A stretch of DNA of 64,000 bases from VGBO01 sp964453335 (GTDB taxonomy: Bacteria > Actinomycetota > Acidimicrobiia > Acidimicrobiales > CAIXPF01). The stretch is taken from contig CAYVOK010000005.1 in NCBI GenBank assembly GCA_964453335.1, positions 71,618-135,617 of the forward strand, written 5' to 3'. Below are positions 39,201 to 45,710 of this stretch, piece after piece. The position numbers and the translations under genes are program-made. Numbering within the stretch: position 1 is the first letter of the stretch; each line of letters starts with the position of its first letter. The notes below the pieces were generated by a model. The model saw nothing but the letters and a program-made list of their open reading frames with translations. It searched no databases and was not told where the DNA came from.

Positions 39201-41549
39201 AATACTGCCGATATTACAAATGCTGCTGTTACAAATGCAAAATTAGCAAATAGTACTATGGTTCTTAATAGCACAACAGTAACTTTAGGTGGGACTCATA
39301 CAATAAGTGCTTCTGTTGGTTCTGGAGGTATCACTAGTGGAATGCTTGGAAATGCATCCGTAGTCTCTGGAAGTATTGCTTCAGGCCAAATAGGAACAGA
39401 ACATCTTTCGAGCGGTGCCGTTATAGGAAAGGCAAATACTATTCCTACTACTGGAACAAATAATGCTAGTGGGTTTTTCCAAATTACATTCGCAAGCGGT
39501 GTTGCTGGCAATTCTTCAATATACACCTGCTCTGGATTATTTTATAATCCATCAATGAGAATGATGTATATTAATTGTCCTGGTTTATCTTCTGGGTTAG
39601 GAGGAAGCGGAGGAATTCATATATGGACTGGAGATGCTACTGGATGGATTGATAATACTTTGATAGGAAATTATGCAGGGTTTGGACAAACTTATCGCCA
39701 AGGAGACACAGCATTCGGCAACAGAGCAATGACTAGCGGTTATTCAAGATTTGGTGTTGCTATTGGAGCAGATGCCCTTATGATTGCTGGTGGTGAAGGA
39801 CATGTGGCTATAGGATACGGAGCCCACTCCTATAGTTCTGGATCTTCTGCAAATGTTGCTGTGGGATATCAGGCTTTAAGACAATGTGGAACTACTCTAA
39901 ATACAATTGGAATAGGACCAAGCACATTTCTACAGGTTCAATCTGGACTTAGAGACTGTATTGCAATTGGCGGTGCTGCTGGACATGTTACTACCGGAAC
40001 TGGTCCTATTTCTGGGTCAATAGCAATAGGTGCTTGGGCTAAAGGCACAGGGACTGTCAATGAAATTGTTATAGGAACTGTATCTTCAGGTCATGGCAAT
40101 AATTCAATAACCCTAGGTAATATAAACCATATGTCTGGCAAAATATATGGTAACATAGATTTCCCCTATGGAATAGCATTTAAATCTGGAGGAGTTACTT
40201 CTGGAGGTGTATTTACTGCTGTTTTAGGTTCTGGAATTGTAAGAAGTGGTGGTATATCTTCTGGTTCGATAGGGATTAATCATCTTGGAGCTGGTGCATG
40301 GTCAACAGGACAAGTTTTAGGTCAAGATGGATTAGGAAATTTGGATTGGGTAACGCCTTCCGCTGCTGTGGGTAGTGGAGGCATCACTAGTGGAATGCTT
40401 GGCATAGCTGCTGTCAATAATTTAAATGTGACAAGTGGAACATTAAGTAATGATAAATTAGCAAATTCTTCAATAACAGTAACTGCTGGAACGGGTCTAA
40501 CTGGAGGAGGGGCTGTTTCTCTAGGTGGTTCTACAACACTAACAAACGCAGGCGTAACCTCTTTGACAGCAGGAACAGGAGTCGGAGTAAGCGCTTCTAC
40601 TGGAGGCATTTCTGTAAGCAATACAGGTGTAACCTCTTTGACAGCAGGAACAGGAGTCGGAGTAAGCGCTTCTACTGGAGGCATTTCTGTAAGCAACACA
40701 GGTGTGACCAGCATAACTGGTGGCACAGGCATAACACTAAGTGCATCTACTGGTGGAGTTACAGCAAGTATCGCTGCTGGTGCAATTACCGGAACTATGA
40801 TTGCATCTGGAACTATTACAAGTGGCAAGCTAGCTTCCGGATCTATTAATGCTCATGACATTGCATCTGGAACAATAACAGGTTCAAAACTTGCTGCTTC
40901 AACTGTCACAAATGTTAATTTAGCAAACTCTTCATTAACTATAACAGCCGGTACAGGATTGGGTGGTGGTGGAGCAGTAGCACTTGGAGCTTCAGTAACA
41001 CTCACAAATGCAGGTGTGACCAGCATAACTGGTGGAACTGGTATAACACTAAGTGCTTCTACAGGTGGTGTTACAGCAAGTATTGCTGCAAGCGCAATAA
41101 CATCTACATTAATAGCTTCTGGCGCAATTGTAAGTGGTAAGATTGGCGATGGTGCAGTTGTATCTGGAAGCATTGCTTCTGGACAAGTTGGCAACAATGC
41201 CTTGACAAACACAATTTCAGATAAAACTATTATTGGTGATATACAGACTATTAACACACAAACAGGAACAACTTATACTTTGGTGGCAGCAGATGCTGGA
41301 AAGTTAGTAACATTAAACAATGCTGGCGGCATAACACTAACAGTACCATTAAACTCATCTGTTCCTTATTCAACTGGCGTTCATATTGATTTGGTACAAC
41401 TAGGGGCTGGACAAGTTACTGTTGCTGGCGCTGTGGGCGTAACAATCAACGGCACACCTGGATTGAAAGTACGGGCTCAATATGCTGGAGCTTCATTAAT
41501 AAAACTAGGCACTGATACGTGGGTATTGGTTGGAGATTTGAGTGCATAA
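33231..41549 (+). CDS. Giant repeat fibre protein 5 with YadA-head-like region (2772 aa)
   Basis: Residues 1-110 resemble phage fibre N-terminal beta-domains. Residues about 110-2050 carry SVTVTAGTGLGGGGAVALG-led units, 13 copies by eye plus two near the C-terminus (15 in all), with TGVTSITGGAGVTLSASTGG and KHAADSINTADITNAAV spacers. Residues about 2120-2310 show repeats of the IGxxA type (TAFGNRAM, VAIGADALMI, VAIGYGAHSY, VAVGYQALRQ, IAIGGAAGHV, IAIGAWAKG), as in the trimeric YadA autotransporter head. The C-terminal about 110 residues (TYTLVAADAGKLVTLNNAGG, then TDTWVLVGDLSA) form a common phage fibre end domain. Probably a trimeric beta-structured shaft with a YadA-like knob. Ribosome site AAAGGAA. 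Confidence 0.82.
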   Translation: MGQDIVITPNRNSTNSGASIQFVGMASGATAITLGLNGLSGTASDTILSYTTNVDEIISISSGLVRTTKLVVKTSAINAQEWQTLSGNIIASINSSGYFAGSLASGVVGSGSVSSGSITSNELSAGAIRSGNIASGQIGSNHLASGVLQSAPANLQSGQVTSGFLGIAAVNNLNVTSGTLSNDKLTNSSVTVTAGTGLGGGGAVALGGSTTLTNTGVTSVTAGTGVGVSASTGGVTVSNTGVTSITGGAGVTLSASTGGVTASIAAGAVTGTMIASGTITSGLLGNFSVNNLSITSGTIANDKLSNSSVTVTAGTGLGGGGAVALGSSVTLTNTGVTSVTAGTGVGVSASTGGVTVSNTGVTSITGGTGVTLSASTGGVTASIAAGAITNSLLGSGAVTSGNIASGQIGSNHLASGVLQSAPANLQSGQVTSGLLGIASVNNLNVTSGTLSNDKLTNSSVTVTAGTGLGGGGAVALGGSTTLTNTGVTSVTAGTGVGVSASTGGVTVSNTGVTSITGGAGVTLSAATGGVTASIAAGAVTGTMIASGTITSGKHAADSINTADITNAAVTNPKLANSTMTLNSTTVTLGGTHTIPASVGSGAITSGMLGIAAVNNLNVNSGTLSNDKLANSSVTVTAGTGLGGGGAVALGSSVTLTNTGVTSVTAGTGVGVSASTGGVTVSNTGVTSITGGAGVTLSASTGGVTASIAAGAVVGSMIASGTITSGKLASGSINAHDIASGTITGSKIAASTVANANLTNSSVTVTAGTGLGGGGAVALGGSTTLTNTGVTSVTAGTGVGVSASTGGVTVSNTGVTSITGGAGVTLSASTGGVTASIAAGAITGTMIASGTITSGLLGNFSVNNLAIASGTVANDKLTNSSVTVTAGTGLGGGGAVALGGSTTLTNTGVTSITGGAGVTLSAATGGVTASIAAGAIVGSMIASGTITSGKHAADSINTADITNAAVTNAKLANSTMTLNSTTVTLGGTHTIPASVGSGAITSGMLGIAAVNNLNVNSGTLSNDKLANSSVTVTAGTGLGGGGAVALGSSVTLTNTGVTSVTAGTGVGVSASTGGVTVSNTGVTSITGGAGVTLSASTGGVTASIAAGAVVGSMIASGTITSGKHAADSIFTADIASGAVTGSKIAASTVANANLVNSSVTVTAGTGLGGGGAVALGSSVTLTNTGVTSVTAGTGVGVSASTGGVTVSNTGVTSITGGAGVTLSASTGGVTASIATGAITGAMIASGTITSGKHAADSINTADITNAAVTNAKLANSTMTLNSTTVTLGGTHTIPSSIGSGAITSGMLGIAAVNNLNVTSGTLSNDKLTNSSVTVTAGTGLGGGGAVALGGSVTLTNTGVTSVTAGTGVGVSASTGGVTVSNTGVTSITGGAGVTLSASTGGVTASIAAGAVTGTMIASGTITSGKLASGSINAHDIASGTITGSKLAASTVANANLTNSSVTVTAGTGLGGGGAVALGSSVTLTNTGVTSVTAGTGVGVSASTGGVTVSNTGVTSITGGAGVTLSASTGGVTASIAAGAVTGTMIASGTITSGKHAADSIFTADIASGAITGSKLAASTVANANLANSSVTVTAGTGLGGGGAVALGSSVTLTNTGVTSVTAGTGVGVSASTGGVTVSNTGVTSITGGAGVTLSASTGGVTASIATGAITGTMIASGTITSGELASNSVNTAEITNAAVTNVKLANSTMTLNSTTVTLGGTHTIPSSIGSGAITSGMLGIAAVNNLNVTSGTLSNDKLTNSSVTVTAGTGLGGGGAVALGGSVTLTNTGVTSVTAGTGVGVSASTGGISVSNTGVTSITGGAGVTLSATTGGVTASIAAGAVVGSMIASGTITSGKLASGSINAHDIASGTITGSKIAASTVANANLTNSSVTVTAGTGLGGGGAVALGSSVTLTNTGVTSVTAGTGVGVSASTGGVTVSNTGVTSITGGAGVTLSAATGGVTASIAAGAITGTMIASGTITSGKHAADSINTADITNAAVTNAKLANSTMVLNSTTVTLGGTHTISASVGSGGITSGMLGNASVVSGSIASGQIGTEHLSSGAVIGKANTIPTTGTNNASGFFQITFASGVAGNSSIYTCSGLFYNPSMRMMYINCPGLSSGLGGSGGIHIWTGDATGWIDNTLIGNYAGFGQTYRQGDTAFGNRAMTSGYSRFGVAIGADALMIAGGEGHVAIGYGAHSYSSGSSANVAVGYQALRQCGTTLNTIGIGPSTFLQVQSGLRDCIAIGGAAGHVTTGTGPISGSIAIGAWAKGTGTVNEIVIGTVSSGHGNNSITLGNINHMSGKIYGNIDFPYGIAFKSGGVTSGGVFTAVLGSGIVRSGGISSGSIGINHLGAGAWSTGQVLGQDGLGNLDWVTPSAAVGSGGITSGMLGIAAVNNLNVTSGTLSNDKLANSSITVTAGTGLTGGGAVSLGGSTTLTNAGVTSLTAGTGVGVSASTGGISVSNTGVTSLTAGTGVGVSASTGGISVSNTGVTSITGGTGITLSASTGGVTASIAAGAITGTMIASGTITSGKLASGSINAHDIASGTITGSKLAASTVTNVNLANSSLTITAGTGLGGGGAVALGASVTLTNAGVTSITGGTGITLSASTGGVTASIAASAITSTLIASGAIVSGKIGDGAVVSGSIASGQVGNNALTNTISDKTIIGDIQTINTQTGTTYTLVAADAGKLVTLNNAGGITLTVPLNSSVPYSTGVHIDLVQLGAGQVTVAGAVGVTINGTPGLKVRAQYAGASLIKLGTDTWVLVGDLSA
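34993..36448 (+). repeat. 268-bp exact direct repeat, 1188 bases apart, inside fibre 5
   Basis: Bases 34993-35260 are identical, by direct comparison, to 36181-36448. The offset of 1188 is 396 whole codons. Neighbouring repeat copies differ at many synonymous sites, so the exact match marks a recent in-frame duplication or gene conversion, unless it is an assembly artefact. Confidence 0.8.
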
Positions 41550-41584
41550 TACTATTTTAAAAATTATATTGTAGGAAAACATCC

Positions 41585-41896
41585 ATGCGTAGAGCTTTTA
41601 TTTATGAAAGATATGTGGCCCCTTCACCCACACCTACTCCTTCACCTTCACCTTCACCTTCACCTTCACCTTCACCTTCACCTTCACCCACACCCACACC
41701 AACACCCACACCAACACCCACACCCACACCATCGTGTGGAAATTGTCAGTGGGGAGTTGTTTTTATTCCTAAACAAGGATATCAGTGGCAAATATTGAAC
41801 AACTATTGCACTGGAACTTGTGAATGTGTACAACCGTTTGGACAACCTACAAAGTACTATGGTCAGACAACATTCACTTCATGTGCAGAACCATAA
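41585..41896 (+). CDS. Small protein with (Pro-Ser/Pro-Thr) stalk and Cys-rich end
   Basis: 103 residues, ribosome site GTAGGAAAA. Residues 13-50 (bases 41621-41734) are an uninterrupted run of Pro-Ser and Pro-Thr pairs, an extended polyproline-like stalk. Residues 51-103 form a small module with six Cys (CGNC, YCTGTCEC and a final Cys) and several aromatic residues, suggesting a disulfide- or metal-stabilised knob. Pro-Ser/Pro-Thr linkers are common O-glycosylation targets in bacteria (family knowledge). Its place right after fibre 5 suggests a virion accessory protein. No family assigned. Confidence 0.6.
   Translation: MRRAFIYERYVAPSPTPTPSPSPSPSPSPSPSPSPTPTPTPTPTPTPTPSCGNCQWGVVFIPKQGYQWQILNNYCTGTCECVQPFGQPTKYYGQTTFTSCAEP
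41621..41734 (+). repeat. Hexanucleotide repeats coding Pro-Ser/Pro-Thr
   Basis: Two simple repeats in sequence: CCTTCA units, then units alternating CCCACA and CCAACA. The six-base unit keeps frame when copies are gained or lost, so the stalk length can vary by slippage. Confidence 0.85.
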
Positions 41897-41932
41897 AATT
41901 TTTTTCAAAATGAATTTAGTATATAATATTTT

Positions 41933-42562
41933 ATGTTAATAGCAGTTGCATCACCGTTTCGAACTGGCAGTACTAGATTATTCAATGTTTTAAGAATTAT
42001 ATTAGAACAAAACTATAAACCTGATGATTTAAATTATTTATGGATATCAAACTTAGATAAAGAAAAAATAAATGTAACAAAATTACATGATGATTTAAAT
42101 TGGAAAAATTTTGACATTGATTACATTTTTACAACAAAAAGAGATATTAGATATATTATGTCGAGTTGCCTTGAATATTTTTCAATAATCGATAAAAAAT
42201 CAGAAAAAAATCTAGAATGGTTTGATACCATCTGCAAACAGGTGATAAAACAATACAATGACTGGAAATACAAATCAAATTTAGAGATTGTATATGAAAA
42301 ATGGGAAAGTGAAAAAATTGAATATATTTGTAAAATTGCTGAAATTTTAAATTTATTTGTAGATCCATGTGAAGTACTAAAAAGATTTGAAAATCTGCTG
42401 AATGAAACAGAATATAAAGGCGATTATCCCAAAGATAAAAGATACCTAGGTGCTAAATTTCATAGAAGCAAAAATACAAACTTGTCTTGGAAAAATAGAC
42501 TTCCACAAGAATTTGCATCTCACTTAGAAAGTAATTATTCTGAGTATTTTTATGCAGAATAA
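41933..42562 (+). CDS. Sulfotransferase-like protein
   Basis: 209 residues. ASPFRTGSTRLFNVLR near the N-terminus is a phosphosulfate-loop-like sequence (RTGST), and FTTKRDIRYIMSSCLEYF has the Arg and Ser pattern of the 3'-phosphate site of PAPS enzymes. YVEK-like and hydrophobic helices follow, with IVYEKWESEKIEYICKIAEIL in the position of the family's late helix. It is shorter than the sulfotransferase at 18841 and more divergent, so the enzymatic call is tentative. No ribosome site: the ATG follows GTATATAATATTTT, suggesting a leaderless message. Overlaps the next gene by 11 bases. Confidence 0.6.
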   Translation: MLIAVASPFRTGSTRLFNVLRIILEQNYKPDDLNYLWISNLDKEKINVTKLHDDLNWKNFDIDYIFTTKRDIRYIMSSCLEYFSIIDKKSEKNLEWFDTICKQVIKQYNDWKYKSNLEIVYEKWESEKIEYICKIAEILNLFVDPCEVLKRFENLLNETEYKGDYPKDKRYLGAKFHRSKNTNLSWKNRLPQEFASHLESNYSEYFYAE

Positions 42563-42968
42563 ACGCACATGCGGTGATTGCACAGTATGTTGTTTGGGAT
42601 TCCCAAAAGCCAAAGTTTTGAGGCAAATTACAAGTCCAGAAAATCCTTGTTTTTTCATAAAAAAAAATTGTTCAATATATGATTTTAGACCTAATACTTG
42701 CAAACTTTTTGAATGCAGTTGGCTTGCTGGTATATTACCAGAATATTACAAGCCAAATATAGTAAAATTTATAATGTATGAAATATCTTCTTCATTATGT
42801 AACTTTTATAAGATTATTTTTTTCGAGAACAATGATGAAATTTTGCTTAATTTATTAAATTTACTATCAGAACAATATATTATCAAGTATGATTCAGAAT
42901 GGTTTATTTATGGAAGCAAAAATTTTAAAAATTATATTAGAAATAATAAGAAATTATTTTTAGAGTAA
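42552..42968 (+). CDS. YkgJ-type CxxCxxCC cysteine-cluster protein, second copy
   Basis: 138 residues. CGDCTVCCLG at residues 7-16, then NPCFFIKKNCSIYDFRPNTC and FECSWLAGILPEYYKPN, match the copy at 14723 position by position (GDCxVCCxG, YxxRPxxC, CxWxxGxxPExxKPN). All eight cysteines are kept. The C-terminal part is diverged and Asn/Lys/Leu-rich. Both copies sit in modification blocks, overlapping an upstream gene, so the function is likely tied to fibre or glycan modification (inference). Confidence 0.8.
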   Translation: MQNKRTCGDCTVCCLGFPKAKVLRQITSPENPCFFIKKNCSIYDFRPNTCKLFECSWLAGILPEYYKPNIVKFIMYEISSSLCNFYKIIFFENNDEILLNLLNLLSEQYIIKYDSEWFIYGSKNFKNYIRNNKKLFLE

Positions 42969-43005
42969 ATTACTAATTTAATTTCATCTAATTTTAGAGG
43001 CAAAA

Positions 43006-43662
43006 ATGGCAGGATCATGGGAATTAATAAAATTAAACAGAGTTTTATGTTGTATTTTAACTAGAGAAAGTGTCACAACTACATGGGCGCTAGGTTTTAA
43101 GAACCTGCAAATACCGGGTACATTTTGCACTTTATCGGGCATGCCTTTTGATCATGCTAGGAACACAGGATGTCAAAAACTGCTTGAACTAGATTGGGAA
43201 TGGTTATTTTTTCTTGATGATGATATTATTTGTCCCCCTGATACAATTCAAAGGCTTATAAAACATCAGCAACCTATCGTAAGTGGCGTTTACAATCGTA
43301 GGAATCCACCCTTAGTACCAGTAATGTTGCGTTGGAATGCAGACAAATTTGAATGGGTTACGCAATACGAAAAAGATAAACTTATTGAAGTAGATTTAGT
43401 TGGAGCTGGATGCCTTCTTATTCATAGATCGGTTGTAGAATCTTTGCAGCCACTAAGCAACAGATGTCGCTGGTTTGAATGGAGATGTGATAGAACAGAT
43501 TTAGAAGCAGTAGAAAAAACTAGTGAAGACTTTACTTTTTGCACTCATGCAAAAAAGCATGGTTTCAAAATAATGGTCGATACAAGTATTCATTGCCGAC
43601 ATATTGGATATGCAGAAAGCAGATGCGATGGAACGTTTGTACCTTTGGAGCAAAAAGCATAA
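43006..43662 (+). CDS. GT-A glycosyltransferase (GT2-like)
   Basis: 218 residues with GAGG before the ATG. It starts with VLCCILTRESVTTTWA, followed by PFDHARNTGCQKLLEL and the metal site WLFFLDDDIICPPD (residues about 65-80). DLVGAGCLLIHRSVVE is the acceptor-side block. The C-terminal EDFTFCTHAKKHGFKIMVDTS then IHCRHIG resembles the end of the enzyme at 1640, so these two are paralogues; here there is no coiled coil. Donor and acceptor unknown. It is followed by two GT4 genes, 2 and 0 bases apart, so the three likely act on one glycan. Confidence 0.8.
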   Translation: MAGSWELIKLNRVLCCILTRESVTTTWALGFKNLQIPGTFCTLSGMPFDHARNTGCQKLLELDWEWLFFLDDDIICPPDTIQRLIKHQQPIVSGVYNRRNPPLVPVMLRWNADKFEWVTQYEKDKLIEVDLVGAGCLLIHRSVVESLQPLSNRCRWFEWRCDRTDLEAVEKTSEDFTFCTHAKKHGFKIMVDTSIHCRHIGYAESRCDGTFVPLEQKA

Positions 43663-43664
43663 CA

Positions 43665-44696
43665 ATGAAAAAGAAACTAAAAATTTGTGTTATTTCAACA
43701 ACAGTAATTCCCTGTCCTCCGAGTGGTTATGCTGGTCTTGAAATGATTAGCTGGCAATGTGCTAATGGTCTTAAGAATTTAGGGCATGATGTTCTTTTAG
43801 TAGCCCCAAATGGATCTAAGACTGATACCGAATTACATGAAACTACTCTTCAGGAAAGAGAAAGACATGCATATTATGGTTATAAAGAAAGATTAAAAAA
43901 TTTTGATGTAATTATTGACCATAGTTGGGAAAAATGGTCTTATATATCAAAAATGACAGATGAAATTAAATGTCCTATATTAGGTGTATTACATGCACCT
44001 GTTCATACTATGTATAACGAAGCTCCTCCAATAGAAAAGCCCTGTTTTATTACAATTAGTAATGATCAAGGAGATGGATGCAGAGAGCATTTGAAGAGTG
44101 AAGCAAGGACTGTTCATAATGGTGTAGATGTAGATTTTTATAAAAACAATAAAAAGAAGAGAAACGATAGGTACTTATTTTTAGCAAGAATAAGCACAAT
44201 AAAAGGTCCACATATTGCATGTAATGTGGCTTTGGCAGCAAAAGCAAAACTAGATGTGGTTGGAGATGATACTTTGACTGGAGAGCCTGCCTTAGTTGAA
44301 GAAGTAAAAAGGGCTTGCAATCAATATCCAAATCTAAGGTATGTTGGACCTCAAAAAAGAGAAGAATGCGTTGAATGGTTCAATAAAAACAAAACTTTGC
44401 TGCATCCTAATGAATTATTCCGAGAACCTTTTGGTTTAGCTCCAGTAGAAGCACAATTATGCGGGATGCCTGTAATTGCTTGGGATAACGGGGCTATGCG
44501 AGAAACTGTAAAAGTTGGCGAAACAGGATTTTTAGTAAAGACACAACAAGAAATGCTTGAGCTAGTTAAGCAAGATGCGGCAGCTTCTTTGAAACCAGAA
44601 AGATGTAGGGAATGGGCAAGTCAGTTTTCATATCAAAATATGGTTAATAGATATGAACAAGTTTGTTTTGAAGCAATTGAATCTGGAGGTTGGTAA
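43665..44696 (+). CDS. GT4 glycosyltransferase, first of a pair
   Basis: 343 residues from the ATG at 43665; the open frame reaches back into the previous gene, but those codons do not belong to the family. ICVISTTVIPCPPSGYAGLE and GLKNLGHDVLLVAPNGS form the N-terminal Rossmann half, with HAPVHTMYN and FITISNDQGDGC following. LFLARISTIKGPHIAC begins the C-terminal half. EPFGLAPVE is the retaining GT-B acidic pair (E-x7-E), followed by AQLCGMPVIAWDNGAMRE. Donor unknown. The N-terminal segment resembles mannosyl/glucosyl transferases of surface polysaccharide pathways. Confidence 0.87.
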   Translation: MKKKLKICVISTTVIPCPPSGYAGLEMISWQCANGLKNLGHDVLLVAPNGSKTDTELHETTLQERERHAYYGYKERLKNFDVIIDHSWEKWSYISKMTDEIKCPILGVLHAPVHTMYNEAPPIEKPCFITISNDQGDGCREHLKSEARTVHNGVDVDFYKNNKKKRNDRYLFLARISTIKGPHIACNVALAAKAKLDVVGDDTLTGEPALVEEVKRACNQYPNLRYVGPQKREECVEWFNKNKTLLHPNELFREPFGLAPVEAQLCGMPVIAWDNGAMRETVKVGETGFLVKTQQEMLELVKQDAAASLKPERCREWASQFSYQNMVNRYEQVCFEAIESGGW

Positions 44697-45710
44697 GTGC
44701 TGGCATATTTTACTTGTGATAGGATTGGGTCTGAAACAGGAGGGGGAGTTGTAACCTTTAATGAATCTAAAGCTTTAGAGTCTTTAGGCAGTTTCAAACT
44801 TTTCAATCCTGTTGCAACTGCAAATCCATTTGAGGCAGATGACACAACTGTTAGCAATGATTTTTCTGGAATTAAGCTGGCGCATTTTTATTCTGGAACT
44901 TTTTCCAAGACTATAAAAAAACTTAAATCACAAGGTACTAAAGTAGTTTATACAGCGGCTGCTCATGATCCTGAACTAAGCAGGCAGGAATTTGAAGGAC
45001 TTGGAATGGCATATGACATTCCACATATGACAAATAAAGATATATTTGAAAAATACGTCGAGGGATATCTTTTAGCAGATTTAGTAATTTGTCCTTCGAC
45101 ACACAGTGAATCTATTATGAAAAGATTTGGATGCAAAAATACAAAAGTTATTCCACATGGAATTTATCCAAATCATGGAAAAGTAAAAGAGCGTCCGAAG
45201 AATTTCACTGTCGGATACTTGGGTCAAATAGGTCCAGACAAAGGAATAAGATATTTAATAGAAGCGTGGTCAAAACTTAATTATAAAGACTCGATACTTT
45301 ATTTAGCCGGATCACAATCTCCTGAACTAATACATTATATAAGATATTATAAAAAAGGTAATTATAACATTTTGGGCTGGGTCAAAAATATAGAAGATTT
45401 TTATAACTCCATAAGCATTTATGTACAGCCAAGTGTTACTGAGGGCTTTGGAATCGAAGTTTTAGAATCCATGTCATTTGGAAGACCTGTAATTTGCTCT
45501 AATGGAGCAGGTGCAGCAGATTGTATTGACAGATGTGGAATAATCGTACCAAAAAGATCTGCGGATATGATCGCTTACGCAATAGACAAATACAAAAATA
45601 TTACCTTGCCATCTAAAGAAGAATGCATGGCGAATGCACAAAAATACTCTTGGGGAATAATAAGACAGCAATATAAAACAGAATGGAACAACATTTTAGG
45701 AGTATCTTAA
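44697..45710 (+). CDS. GT4 glycosyltransferase, second of a pair
   Basis: 337 residues from a GTG directly after the previous TAA, with GGAGG upstream. FTVGYLGQIGPDKGIRYLIE starts the C-terminal Rossmann half, EGFGIEVLE is the E-x7-E pair and SMSFGRPVICSNGAG completes the donor site. The N-terminal half (SETGGGVVTFNESKALESLG, ADLVICPSTHSESIM) is typical of the family. It diverges from the first copy, so the pair probably adds two different sugars in sequence. Translationally coupled on both sides. Confidence 0.87.
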   Translation: MLAYFTCDRIGSETGGGVVTFNESKALESLGSFKLFNPVATANPFEADDTTVSNDFSGIKLAHFYSGTFSKTIKKLKSQGTKVVYTAAAHDPELSRQEFEGLGMAYDIPHMTNKDIFEKYVEGYLLADLVICPSTHSESIMKRFGCKNTKVIPHGIYPNHGKVKERPKNFTVGYLGQIGPDKGIRYLIEAWSKLNYKDSILYLAGSQSPELIHYIRYYKKGNYNILGWVKNIEDFYNSISIYVQPSVTEGFGIEVLESMSFGRPVICSNGAGAADCIDRCGIIVPKRSADMIAYAIDKYKNITLPSKEECMANAQKYSWGIIRQQYKTEWNNILGVS

